Shown in pieces: positions 43,338 to 52,504 of a DNA stretch of 64,000 nucleotides (its first letter is position 1; each line of letters begins with the position of its first letter). Under the pieces are notes generated by a model. The model ran no database searches, was not told the origin of the DNA, and saw only the letters and a list, made by a program, of their open reading frames with translations. The stretch comes from Rhodospirillales bacterium (GTDB lineage: Bacteria; Pseudomonadota; Alphaproteobacteria; Rhodospirillales; JAPHRK01): contig JAPHRK010000024.1 of NCBI GenBank assembly GCA_026196105.1, forward strand, positions 124,001 through 188,000, written 5' to 3'. The position numbers and the translations under genes were made by a program.

Positions 43338-44258
43338 ATGACTGAAAAAATAGCTTATGTTATTCCGACAATGGACAGACCAGACGATATGCGGTGTCTT
43401 TTTAAAAGCATAATGGGTCAAACACGTCTTCCTGATCAGATTGTGGTTGTTGACGGTAGCAACCCACCTATTAAAAATATTTGCGATGAGTTTCCAAGTC
43501 TTGATGTGACATATGTACGTGAGTTCCCACCATCTCTTGCTCGTCAACGAAATGCTGGGATGGCTTCTTTGAGGCCTGAGATCACGATTGCTGGGTATCT
43601 TGACGACGACCTAGAGTTAGAACCGACAGCTACGGCAGCTATGCATGAATTCTGGAATGGAGCAGAAGAAAGTATCGGAGGAGCTTCGATGTCTATTCTT
43701 GGCCAGGGAGTTCCCTATCGCCAGAACCTGTTGCGCTTTTTTATGATGCACGGTGACCCCCCAGGTGAAATCCTAAAATCAGGGTTCCCTTGTTATATTC
43801 CCTTTGTCGAGAAAACGATAAAAACTAAGTGGCTCTACGGTGGCGCGACATTATGGCGGCGTGAGGTCATAAATGAATTTTCCTATGATGAATGGTATGC
43901 TGGCCATGGCTTTGGCGAGGATTATGATTACAGTTATAGGGTGGGGAAAAAGTATGACATGTATGTGGTCGGTGACTCACGAACATGGCATCATGAGCAC
44001 CCGATGTCTGATAATAAAATGTACGTCTTAGGCCGTCAGCAAATTTATAATCGACTTTATTTTATTCGTAAGATGGGTGATTTTTCACCCTTGTTCATTT
44101 CCTGGGCTATATTTGGTCAAATAACGGTAAACTTGCTAGCTTTGGTTCGACACCCTGGGCAAGCAAGGTGGGATCGGTTTAGGGGTAATCTAAGAGGTTT
44201 ATATGAAGCTTTATTCGGGGATAATAAGTCATTCCTGGGATACTGGAAAGACGTCTAG
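43338..44258 (+). CDS. Glycosyltransferase family 2
   Basis: A 306-residue GT-A enzyme. YVIPTMDRPDDM at the N-terminus and GYLDDDLELEP with the metal-binding DxD motif are characteristic. GFGEDYDYSYRVGKK gives the late ED motif. A moderately hydrophobic stretch near the C-terminus (LFISWAIFGQITVNLLAL) may attach it to the inner membrane. It stands in its own unit with 196 bases upstream. Donor and acceptor are unknown. Confidence 0.87.
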   Translation: MTEKIAYVIPTMDRPDDMRCLFKSIMGQTRLPDQIVVVDGSNPPIKNICDEFPSLDVTYVREFPPSLARQRNAGMASLRPEITIAGYLDDDLELEPTATAAMHEFWNGAEESIGGASMSILGQGVPYRQNLLRFFMMHGDPPGEILKSGFPCYIPFVEKTIKTKWLYGGATLWRREVINEFSYDEWYAGHGFGEDYDYSYRVGKKYDMYVVGDSRTWHHEHPMSDNKMYVLGRQQIYNRLYFIRKMGDFSPLFISWAIFGQITVNLLALVRHPGQARWDRFRGNLRGLYEALFGDNKSFLGYWKDV

Positions 44259-44407
44259 GTTTGTTTCCAATATGAGATGCTTTTGAAGAAGTATGTGTAA
44301 ATCTTACGTTGTCGTTTCGCTATAAATTTAATGCAACACTAACTGGCTGGATACTCAAAAGCTCGTGTGCTATCTGGTACCCGTGAGGAAACGAAGGTAA
44401 AAATCAA

Positions 44408-45151
44408 ATGAAGAAGGATAGCAATATGTCTCTTCCACCAGTACCTAAATGTGGATCGTCCGACAAAAGAAATGAAGAGTACGATGCGCAATTTAGCCAT
44501 GAAAAGTACTATAGGTTTCTGGTGAAGAGTGGTGTTCCTATAATTTTTGATATTGGGGCTCATAGAGGGGAAAGTGTCGTCTTCTTTCGCTCAATTTTTC
44601 CTGAAGCTAATATTTTTTCCTTTGAGCCTGAGCCAACTAACTTTCAGGCTCTAAAAAATGTTGCTCATGAGCATAATGCCAAGCCATTCAATCTAGCACT
44701 TTCTTCAAAAAATGAAGATGTTGTCTTCTTCAAGCAGGATATCTCTCACTTAGGTGGTTTGATTCCGATCAATCAAAAATCGTCGGACTCACTGGGATAT
44801 GCTGAAAAGGCAAAAAATGAAGAAATTAGTGTTACCTCTTTAACGCTTGATAGTTTTTGCAGCCAAAATTTTGTTCAAGAAATTGACTTGCTCAAAATTG
44901 ATGTACAAGGACATGAACTCGAAGTCTTGCGGGGTGCTGGCATAATGCTCCAAAATACCCACTGTGTTACTGTCGAAATTAGCTTGTATGATTTCTATGG
45001 TCAAAACACGAATGCTTTGCTTGATGTAGAAAAAATTATGGCAGCAAATGATTTTGCTCTATGGGATATTGCTAAAATTTCAAAAAATCCAAAAAATTTA
45101 AGGACTGATTGGATTGAAGCGGTATATAGGAAGAATATTCAACCCGAATAA
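44408..45151 (+). CDS. FkbM-family methyltransferase
   Basis: A 247-residue SAM-dependent O-methyltransferase. IIFDIGAHRGESVVFF is motif I, FSFEPEPTNFQAL motif II, and LLKIDVQGHELEVLRGA is the FkbM hallmark. A start at ATG 44426 is also possible (AAGGA seven bases away). Many homologues cap or decorate sugar chains. It is followed by an AT-rich gap and the MBOAT gene. Confidence 0.88.
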   Translation: MKKDSNMSLPPVPKCGSSDKRNEEYDAQFSHEKYYRFLVKSGVPIIFDIGAHRGESVVFFRSIFPEANIFSFEPEPTNFQALKNVAHEHNAKPFNLALSSKNEDVVFFKQDISHLGGLIPINQKSSDSLGYAEKAKNEEISVTSLTLDSFCSQNFVQEIDLLKIDVQGHELEVLRGAGIMLQNTHCVTVEISLYDFYGQNTNALLDVEKIMAANDFALWDIAKISKNPKNLRTDWIEAVYRKNIQPE

Positions 45152-45333
45152 AGGGTGAAAATTTTAGACATTATTCTATTGACGATGTTACACGAAGTAA
45201 TGCCCTTTAATGCACACCTAAAAATATTGAGATTTATCTAAAACCCCATGAATATTAGGTTTTAAAAAGTGATTTCAGTGATGGTATTTAGCCATAGCAA
45301 TTTGGTGTTAAAATCTGAGAATGGATCATGTAA
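45152..45333 (+). promoter_or_regulatory. AT-rich gap before MBOAT gene
   Basis: A 182-base gap, very AT-rich, begins the low-GC segment. A TTGACG near 45179 has no matching -10 box at 16-18 bases. It probably contains the promoter of the MBOAT to carrier-protein set, but none can be marked. Confidence 0.2.
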
Positions 45334-46992
45334 GTGACTGTTGGAAGCTTATTCTTTTTTATATTTTCACTTTGTTCTCTAGCTCTTTATTCGTTTGCCA
45401 AAAACAATAGAAGTGAAATTTCACTTTCTATTATCAATTTGATTTTTGTTGCAATTGTATTTGGCTCGATTGAAAACTTTATTCCAATAGTTAGTTTTTC
45501 TATCCTTGGCTATACTAGTATATTAATTGTTCGTAAGTATAAAAATTATCTGTTTTTTATAGCAGTACTATTAATAAACATAACCTATTTCATAATAATA
45601 AAAAAATATACAATAGTCAGTGGGGTTGAAATATTTGGGTTTATTTATTCAACTATTGGGCTCTCATATTTATTGTTTAGGAGTATTCACCTTATTATTG
45701 ATGTTAGAGAATCTGTTGATGACGAAATCCCAACTATTTCTCAGTATATTAACTATCAATTCTTTTTCTTGTCGTTTATTTCGGGCCCAATCCTCAGATA
45801 TCAAGAATATAATGACAATGTACGGGATGCTTCTCGAACAATTGATAGGGTTGAAATTAATGCGGCTTTCGAGCGCATTATATTAGGCCTGATTAAAGTG
45901 TTTATTGTTGCTGTTGTCGCACACGAAATTACGGTTGGGCTTCCCGTATCGTTTTTGGGTGATAAAACGATGCTGGTTGGTTTTCGTGCTGCACCAGATT
46001 TTATAAATTTATTCTTCACGTCTGTCGAAACAAATGAGCCTATTATCCGAATAGCCTTTCGCTATTTGTGGCATAGCTTTGCTTTCCTTGTTTTTCTCTA
46101 TTTTAATTTTTCCGGTTATATGGATATCGTTATAGGTGTTGGAAGGCTGTTTGGTTTTAAAATTTCAGAGAATTTTAACCATCCGTTTTTAGCGTATAAT
46201 TTTATCGACTTCTGGGCTCGATGGCATATCACTTTGTCTTCTTGGTTCAAAACATATTTATTTAACCCGCTTCTAAAAGAATCAGCACTTAAATTTGGAC
46301 GCGGAAAGGCTTCGACATATATAGCAGTTCCTGCACTTTTTATAACTTTTTTAGTTATGGGGATTTGGCATGGAACTACCCCAGCATATTTCATTTACGG
46401 GTTGTTGCTTGGGGGCGGGATAGCCTTAAATATGCTATATCAATTATTAGCTAAACAATTTTTTGGGCGTAAAAAATACAAAATATTCTCTCAAAATACT
46501 CTCTACAAAAATATTTGCCGCGCCTTGATGGTTTCATTTTTTGCGCTTTCATTATCCTGTTTATGGTTAGATATAGCGCAACTTTCATCTTTTGTTAAAA
46601 TGTTTGGCATTTTAGGAATTATGAAGCTATGGCTGATTGCAACAATAGCAACATTCATTTGTTTTGTTTTTTGGGAAAAAGCCACAGATATTTTTGCTCG
46701 TATTTCCCCCTTTCTTATGGGGGCTTTGTTCATATCAGGTTTTATCTATTTATTGATCTTTTGGGGGGGGATTGCAAACATTAATTTTGATGAGACCGTT
46801 GCGTTTTTAGAATCATTTGTATCGGCAGTAGGGGTTGTTTTGATCGTTTTCTCCTGGTCAATTTTATACCATTGTCAAACAAACGGGATAAGGTTTTTCA
46901 CAATACCACTTTGGCTTCAGCTTCTTTTATTCTCAATTGCAAGAATGATGAATGCTGGTGCTGTTCCAGAATTTATTTACAAGGGGTTTTGA
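45334..46992 (+). CDS. MBOAT family O-acyltransferase (DltB/AlgI-like)
   Basis: A 552-residue membrane protein with about ten or more hydrophobic segments. FISGPILRYQEY, NFSGYMDIVIGVGRLFGF, DFWARWHITLSSWFK and GIWHGTTPAYFIYG, with the invariant MBOAT His near residue 345, are all seen. It moves an acyl group across or within the membrane onto an extracytoplasmic glycan, as DltB and AlgI do. GTG at 45334 is the start. The next gene is an SGNH protein, the usual partner. In the same unit are an FkbH loader and a carrier, so the group transferred may not be acetyl. Confidence 0.9.
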   Translation: MTVGSLFFFIFSLCSLALYSFAKNNRSEISLSIINLIFVAIVFGSIENFIPIVSFSILGYTSILIVRKYKNYLFFIAVLLINITYFIIIKKYTIVSGVEIFGFIYSTIGLSYLLFRSIHLIIDVRESVDDEIPTISQYINYQFFFLSFISGPILRYQEYNDNVRDASRTIDRVEINAAFERIILGLIKVFIVAVVAHEITVGLPVSFLGDKTMLVGFRAAPDFINLFFTSVETNEPIIRIAFRYLWHSFAFLVFLYFNFSGYMDIVIGVGRLFGFKISENFNHPFLAYNFIDFWARWHITLSSWFKTYLFNPLLKESALKFGRGKASTYIAVPALFITFLVMGIWHGTTPAYFIYGLLLGGGIALNMLYQLLAKQFFGRKKYKIFSQNTLYKNICRALMVSFFALSLSCLWLDIAQLSSFVKMFGILGIMKLWLIATIATFICFVFWEKATDIFARISPFLMGALFISGFIYLLIFWGGIANINFDETVAFLESFVSAVGVVLIVFSWSILYHCQTNGIRFFTIPLWLQLLLFSIARMMNAGAVPEFIYKGF

Positions 46993-46993
46993 T

Positions 46994-48010
46994 TTGCTGG
47001 TTAATGTCCTGAAAATTGCAACTAAAATCACCTTGCCAACGATCCTAACTTACATAGGACTAATAGGTGTTTCATTTTACTTTTACCCATCACAAACCAG
47101 CACTTATTTAGATTCAACCTGGGCCTTCGACAGCTACCTTGTTTCAAGGCCAGCTTACATTACTTATTCTGCCCATTCAATTGACACTACTCGTCCAGCT
47201 GTTGTTCTCATAGGGGCCTCTAATACAGGTGTTGGCTTTAGGCCACCTGAACTGAGTAAACACCTCTCTGGCGCAAGTTTTAGCGATCTTTGGTTAGGAA
47301 GTGCTCGTGTAAATGATTATGCCGCTGCTATTGATTTAGTTTACGCTGGAACGCCAAAAGACCAGCGTTCAAATTTGGTTTTTGTTACTGGGTTAGCGGC
47401 AGGACAAACTCTTCGTTACCCTTATCGTTCAGTTATAATTGAACAAATGGAGCGTTTTGGATTATTTAAGCAAGTGGGCGGAGTTTATAAATACTCAGTA
47501 AATAGTACTCTTTTTGATATAAGCCTGTTGTTGCTAAGGCCATTTTTTCTTCTTCAGTCTGGATTGTCGAACCTAAAGCCCTTTGTTGGAAATCGAAACA
47601 CTGCAGTTGCAGAATTATATAAAAGTGAAAAACCGTTTACTTGTTTAAAAACAAACTATGGTTTTGATGAGTACCACCTTGATGAGTATAGCCGTTCCCA
47701 ATTTGATGCGCTCTTAAATTTGGCAGACCATATAAAGAAATATGGGGGGACACTTGTACTTGTCGATATGCCACAACCCGAATGTTTTTATCAACAAAGT
47801 AAGCTTTTCAAGTATTACCAAAACTATAAAAAACCATTCTATAAATCGGCTATTTCTAAAGGGGCTGTTTATTTAAATTTCCAAGATATTTCTTCAAACC
47901 GCTACTTCAGAGATCAGACCCATGTAAATGCCATCGGTGCAGCGGTGATATCTAAAAAATTGGCAGATAATTTAGCGCCAATTATAAATAGGCTCAATGG
48001 AAAGCCCTGA
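46994..48010 (+). CDS. SGNH-fold protein, DltD/AlgX-like partner of MBOAT
   Basis: A 338-residue protein from TTG 46994, one base after the MBOAT stop; GGGG seven bases upstream supports this over an ATG at 46952 that would overlap the MBOAT gene. One N-terminal membrane segment (about residues 10-30) places the rest outside. SGNH blocks: LIGASNTG near residue 73, LWLGSARVNDYA, VTGLAAG and DQTHVNAIG near 307 with Asp and His. By analogy with DltD it would work with the MBOAT to acylate a surface glycan. Confidence 0.78.
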   Translation: MLVNVLKIATKITLPTILTYIGLIGVSFYFYPSQTSTYLDSTWAFDSYLVSRPAYITYSAHSIDTTRPAVVLIGASNTGVGFRPPELSKHLSGASFSDLWLGSARVNDYAAAIDLVYAGTPKDQRSNLVFVTGLAAGQTLRYPYRSVIIEQMERFGLFKQVGGVYKYSVNSTLFDISLLLLRPFFLLQSGLSNLKPFVGNRNTAVAELYKSEKPFTCLKTNYGFDEYHLDEYSRSQFDALLNLADHIKKYGGTLVLVDMPQPECFYQQSKLFKYYQNYKKPFYKSAISKGAVYLNFQDISSNRYFRDQTHVNAIGAAVISKKLADNLAPIINRLNGKP

Positions 48011-48296
48011 GGTTAGTTACTTAGGAAAGCGTTAGTTTGTCTTGTCTTAACAAGCTGCCAGTTTATGGGCAATAAAGATTCTGAAAATGATATTTCATTA
48101 CTTATTAAAAAAAATGGTTGCAGATAACGTAATATTTCGAGACCGTTTGATATAGAGCATTTTTACAAGGTGATAGATATCTTTATTTATTGAGAAACCC
48201 CTGATTGATCTATTGCAGATGCAGGTAAGAAAGCTTAAGTGTAGCTTTGTCACATATAAGGTTGATAACTCGTGCGTTTCTTACGGAAAGATTATT
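48011..48296 (+). promoter_or_regulatory. Intergenic gap before MaoC-like gene
   Basis: A 286-base gap if the MaoC-like protein starts at 48297. No convincing promoter was found. A small inverted repeat (CTTGT, ACAAG) is present near its start. Confidence 0.2.
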
Positions 48297-48719
48297 GTGG
48301 AAACATTCTCATTTGAAGACATCTATGAAGGAATGTCAGCAACACTCGTTGTTCATATTAAAGAAGCTGATATCGATACATTCGCTAAATTAACAGGTGA
48401 TGTTAGCCCACTTCATATGGATCAAGGTTTTTCTAACGAGCGAGGTTTTTCAGGGCGTGTTGCTCACGGGGCGCTTCTCAATGGTTATATTTCTCACTTA
48501 TGTGGTGTCCATTTGCCGGGACAAAACTGCTTGTTACAGTCGATAAAATCAAACTTCTTAGCTCCTGTAATCGCAGATGATGAAATCGAGTTTGTTGTAA
48601 AAGTTAAACAAATATCTGAAGCTGCAGATGTCGTAATCGCTACGACATCTGCTGTAAACTTCCATACCGGACAAGAAGTAATGCGTGGCCAAGTTCAATT
48701 TGGCTTTACGCAAAGGTAA
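48297..48719 (+). CDS. MaoC-like hotdog dehydratase
   Basis: A 140-residue hotdog protein if started at GTG 48297, where GGAAAG lies six bases upstream. An ATG at 48213 gives 168 residues, but the extra 28 do not resemble the family. GDVSPLHMD and GRVAHGALLNGYISH contain the catalytic Asp and His of (R)-specific enoyl thioester hydratases. Its neighbours handle a carrier-bound three-carbon unit, so it may dehydrate a hydroxyacyl-carrier intermediate. Confidence 0.82.
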   Translation: METFSFEDIYEGMSATLVVHIKEADIDTFAKLTGDVSPLHMDQGFSNERGFSGRVAHGALLNGYISHLCGVHLPGQNCLLQSIKSNFLAPVIADDEIEFVVKVKQISEAADVVIATTSAVNFHTGQEVMRGQVQFGFTQR

Positions 48720-48728
48720 TGAAATTTC

Positions 48729-50357
48729 ATGACAGATTTTGATTTAATTCTCATCGCACAGTCGGATGTTGTTGACTACGATGCTTATTCAAAATTTCCA
48801 GTAGACCGGCTTGAACTATTTGAAACGATGACTTATCCGAGAATGGTAAGGCATCAGGGAAAATTTCGGAGCCATCTGGATATTCTTAATTTTGCTCGTG
48901 ATGGTAAATATTATGCAGAGGCTGACTATGAAGGACGTCGTAAATTATTAAATATTTGGAATCTCCCAAGCGCCAGTGGGGTCCATTTAGCTAATTTCTT
49001 GTTGGGATATGGAATCAAAGTAAAGGTAATAAATAATATCGATTCAGAATGGGATTGGTTTGTTGAAAGTTATCAGAAATGCTCCAAACCACCTTTGGTC
49101 GGCATTTCATCAACATTTTATCTTGCATGGTCCCAGGTGAAACCAATTGTTAAGCAAATTAGGCAGCTGGATAAGGATGTAAAAATAGTGGTTGGTGGGG
49201 CTCTTATGAATGGTGAAAGCACCACAAAAGGGCAGCCTTCATTTGAGAAAATGATGCGCAAATTAGACATCAATTATATTCTTCACGCCTTTAATTCTGA
49301 ATTCGATTTACGCGACCTCATTCTGAATCTTAAAAATGACCGTGATACCAAAGTTGTCGCTAATTCATGTCAATTAAATGCCTCGGAAATTTCAGAAGAG
49401 GAATATTTTGTATCCCCGACAAAGTGGCATGAACCTTTACTCGCCGATGCTCCTGCAAGTTATGATAAGCTTAATCTTCCATTTTTAAACCGCACAATTC
49501 AAATACGTACGGCATCTGGCTGCCCATTTGCTTGTTCATTTTGTTCTTACCCCGTAACGGCAGGAGGGTGGAAAACACTCGATATTGAACATGTGCGCGC
49601 TCATTTGGATTCCGTAATGCGAATTCCTGGTATTGATAGAATTATTTTTATTGATGATACCTTTAATGTTCCAAAAAAACGTTTTAAAGATTTGCTCAAA
49701 GTTTTTTGTGAATACGATTTTGAGTGGTTTTCATTCTTACGAGTTCAATATGTCGATGATGAAGTAATGTCGTTGATGAAAGAGTCTGGGTGCAAGGGAG
49801 TTTATCTGGGTATTGAATCATCGAATGATGTTATTTTAGAAAATATGAATAAAAAGGCAAAACGCGCAGACTTTATTCGAGGCCTAGAACTTCTGAATAA
49901 GTATGACATCTTGTCACTCGCTGCATTTGTTATTGGCTTCCCAGGTGAGACTGAAGAGACATTACAAGATAATGTAGACTTCATTGAAAACTATGGAATT
50001 GATTATTATTCGCTGAAAGAATTTTTTTACATTCCTAATACGAAAGTGGATCAAGACAGAGATAAATATAATCTGACGGGCATGGGCGCTAAATGGCAAC
50101 ATGAAACTATGGACAGTGATACAGCTAGCCGTTTAAAGCTTGAAATGTTCAAGAAAATTAAAAATAGTACATTCATCGATCCCGATACGAGCTTATGGTA
50201 TTTTGCATACTTATATGATCAAGGGTTTGAAACGGAGACTATTTTTCAAGCTCAAACTCAAATTAATGACCTTATGCTGTCTCAATTAAGTGGTGATTTC
50301 TCTGATAGCCATCCATCCTATGACAATTTGAAAAAGATAATGGCAAATATAAGATGA
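48729..50357 (+). CDS. B12-binding-domain radical SAM protein
   Basis: A 542-residue protein. The N-terminal part looks like a cobalamin-binding fold (VGISSTFYLAWSQV, IVVGGALMNGES), and the radical SAM motif CPFACSFC begins near residue 265. GIESSNDVILENM and VIGFPGETEETL are typical of this class. It is flanked by the MaoC-like gene and, in a four-base overlap, the FkbH gene. It may methylate or rearrange the carrier-bound acyl unit. Substrate unknown. Confidence 0.86.
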   Translation: MTDFDLILIAQSDVVDYDAYSKFPVDRLELFETMTYPRMVRHQGKFRSHLDILNFARDGKYYAEADYEGRRKLLNIWNLPSASGVHLANFLLGYGIKVKVINNIDSEWDWFVESYQKCSKPPLVGISSTFYLAWSQVKPIVKQIRQLDKDVKIVVGGALMNGESTTKGQPSFEKMMRKLDINYILHAFNSEFDLRDLILNLKNDRDTKVVANSCQLNASEISEEEYFVSPTKWHEPLLADAPASYDKLNLPFLNRTIQIRTASGCPFACSFCSYPVTAGGWKTLDIEHVRAHLDSVMRIPGIDRIIFIDDTFNVPKKRFKDLLKVFCEYDFEWFSFLRVQYVDDEVMSLMKESGCKGVYLGIESSNDVILENMNKKAKRADFIRGLELLNKYDILSLAAFVIGFPGETEETLQDNVDFIENYGIDYYSLKEFFYIPNTKVDQDRDKYNLTGMGAKWQHETMDSDTASRLKLEMFKKIKNSTFIDPDTSLWYFAYLYDQGFETETIFQAQTQINDLMLSQLSGDFSDSHPSYDNLKKIMANIR

Positions 50358-52198
50358 AAGCTTCGATAAATGAGGTTAAATCAAAAATCAAAGAAGGGAA
50401 ATTTGAAGAATCTTTTGCTGATTTGATATCATTGGTAGATTACGAATTAAGCTTTGTCGAGCAAGGTAAGATGTCTCGATTGTTGCGTAAAATACCTTTG
50501 CAGCAATTTGATTTGAAAACTTTAAAGATTGCATTTTTAGCAACGAGCACCGTTGATCACTTAGCCGAGATATTACAATTATACCTTGCAAGGGAAGGTT
50601 TCAACGCCAAATTTTATATTGCAGAATATGACACGATATACCAAACGGCACTTGATCCAGATAGTGAACTCTATTCATTCCAGCCTGATATTGTTTGGGT
50701 ATTTACAAATCACCGCGATTTAGGCCTTAAGGCTTCAAATAGTTTATCTAAATCAGAGGCCAAAGAATGCGTCGCTGATGCTATAGACCGTGTTAAATCT
50801 ATTTGTGCGGTCATACACAGTAAATGTGATGCACAAATAATAATCAACAACGCAGACCGTCCCTTAGAGCGTTCGTTTGGTAATTTTGATGTCCGTGTAC
50901 CCAGTAGCAAAAGCTCTTTAATTCATCGGTTCAATCTTGAAATAACCTCATCTCTTGCTCCAGGCATACATATCTTCGATTTCGGATATATTGCTGACTC
51001 ATTTGGCTTAAGCCGATGGCATGATGAGGCCTATTGGTATCACTCAAAACATGCATTTTCATTTAATGCTATTGGGAGTATTGCTCATTCCGCATCGATG
51101 CTGATCCGGGGGATTTTTGGCCGCTCCTATAAATGCTTGGTTTTGGATTTAGATAATACCCTTTGGGGGGGAGTGATTGGTGATGATGGTATTGAAGGTA
51201 TCCGATTGGGGCAGGGGAGTGCCGAAGGGGAAGCTTTTCAAGCTTTTCAGCATTATATCAAGGAGTTAAAAGACCGCGGTATTATTTTAGCAGCTTGTAG
51301 TAAAAATGAGCATGAAACTGCTGCCGAGGCTGTCCAAAATCATCCTGAGATGGTCCTTAAGCTAGATGATTTTGCTGTATTTACATGCAATTGGCACAAT
51401 AAGGCTGATAATATAAGGGCCATTGCTAGTACACTAGATATTGGACTGGATTCCTTAGTTTTTGTCGATGATAATCCCGTTGAAAGAGCCCAGGTAAAAA
51501 CTGAATTACCCGTGGTTGCCGTTCCAGATATGCCGCAAGACCCAGTTCAGTATTTACGCACACTTGACCAGCAATTATATTTTGAAACGGCAATGTTTTC
51601 TGAAGAAGATATTAACCGAAGCGAAATGTACCGGGTTAATGCGGAAAGAAAAACATCTCAAACCCAATTCTCTAATATTGGTGATTTTCTTAGAGATTTG
51701 TCTATGAAAGCACAAGTCGGGGGATTTGATCAAATAAACTTACCTCGAGTTGCGCAGTTAATTAATAAAAGCAACCAGTTTCATTTAACAACGACACGGT
51801 ATAGCGAGAAACAAATATTAAGTATGATTTCAAGGGAAGCCTATGAGGGTTTATGGGTAAAATTGAATGATAGGTTTGGTGATAATGGCTTAATCTCAGC
51901 TGTATTGTTGCATCAAATCAATGATACTCTAGTCGTTGATACTTGGGTCATGAGCTGTCGAGTATTATCTCGAGGACTTGAAGACTATATTCATAACGAA
52001 ATTGTAAAAATAGGTAAGCAAAGAGGCGTTAAGGTTATAGAGGGGCAATATATTCCAACTAAGAAAAATAAGCTTGTTGCCGAACTTTATAACAAATTAG
52101 GCTGGGAAGAGTTGCCTCGTGAGACTTCTACACGTACATGGCAATTGCCAATTGAAGACGCTGTGTACAGGGAAAATTATATAGAAAGTATATTTTGA
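50354..52198 (+). CDS. FkbH-like HAD protein (glyceryl-carrier loader)
   Basis: A 614-residue FkbH-family protein. The HAD core starts near residue 258 with VLDLDNTLWGGVIGDDG, followed by LAACSKNEHETA and LVFVDDNPVERAQV. The C-terminal about 170 residues form the GNAT-like domain usual in the family (SNQFHLTTTRYS, RFGDNGLISAVLL). FkbH proteins take a glyceryl unit from 1,3-bisphosphoglycerate, remove the phosphate and load it on a carrier protein. The carrier gene follows in a TGATG overlap. The two match the glyceryl starter and extender systems of polyketides, but no polyketide synthase is present here. Confidence 0.9.
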   Translation: MKASINEVKSKIKEGKFEESFADLISLVDYELSFVEQGKMSRLLRKIPLQQFDLKTLKIAFLATSTVDHLAEILQLYLAREGFNAKFYIAEYDTIYQTALDPDSELYSFQPDIVWVFTNHRDLGLKASNSLSKSEAKECVADAIDRVKSICAVIHSKCDAQIIINNADRPLERSFGNFDVRVPSSKSSLIHRFNLEITSSLAPGIHIFDFGYIADSFGLSRWHDEAYWYHSKHAFSFNAIGSIAHSASMLIRGIFGRSYKCLVLDLDNTLWGGVIGDDGIEGIRLGQGSAEGEAFQAFQHYIKELKDRGIILAACSKNEHETAAEAVQNHPEMVLKLDDFAVFTCNWHNKADNIRAIASTLDIGLDSLVFVDDNPVERAQVKTELPVVAVPDMPQDPVQYLRTLDQQLYFETAMFSEEDINRSEMYRVNAERKTSQTQFSNIGDFLRDLSMKAQVGGFDQINLPRVAQLINKSNQFHLTTTRYSEKQILSMISREAYEGLWVKLNDRFGDNGLISAVLLHQINDTLVVDTWVMSCRVLSRGLEDYIHNEIVKIGKQRGVKVIEGQYIPTKKNKLVAELYNKLGWEELPRETSTRTWQLPIEDAVYRENYIESIF

Positions 52199-52455
52199 TG
52201 AGCAATAAGTTAGACAGAAATGAAATACTAAAGAAACTCAATGAAGTTTTTTGTGATGTGTTTGAAGATGATGATATCGTTATCCAAGAAGAAACCACTG
52301 CTGAAGATATTGAAGACTGGGACTCCTTAATGCATATAACGCTAGTTATCACAGTAGAAGGTGAGTTTGATATCAAGTTAAAAGCAGCAGAAGTTGGGAA
52401 GCTTGTAAATGTTGGGGCTTTGATTGATATCCTCCAAGACAGGGCTACTTCTTGA
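52198..52455 (+). CDS. Acyl carrier protein, partner of FkbH
   Basis: An 85-residue carrier protein with EDWDSLMHITLV; Ser43 is the predicted phosphopantetheine site. ATG 52198 overlaps the FkbH stop codon (TGATG). It is the second free carrier in the window. With the FkbH protein it should bear a glyceryl thioester, which the upstream MaoC-like, radical SAM and MBOAT proteins could modify or transfer. Confidence 0.88.
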   Translation: MSNKLDRNEILKKLNEVFCDVFEDDDIVIQEETTAEDIEDWDSLMHITLVITVEGEFDIKLKAAEVGKLVNVGALIDILQDRATS

Positions 52456-52504
52456 GATACTTTTATAAAGCTTCCTAAGATTACGGGTGGTAGTTCATAG
52501 ATAT

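Noticed and set aside
46952-46993. ATG at 46952 as start of the SGNH gene
   Set aside because: It would overlap the MBOAT gene by 41 bases; TTG 46994 has a proper ribosome-binding site.
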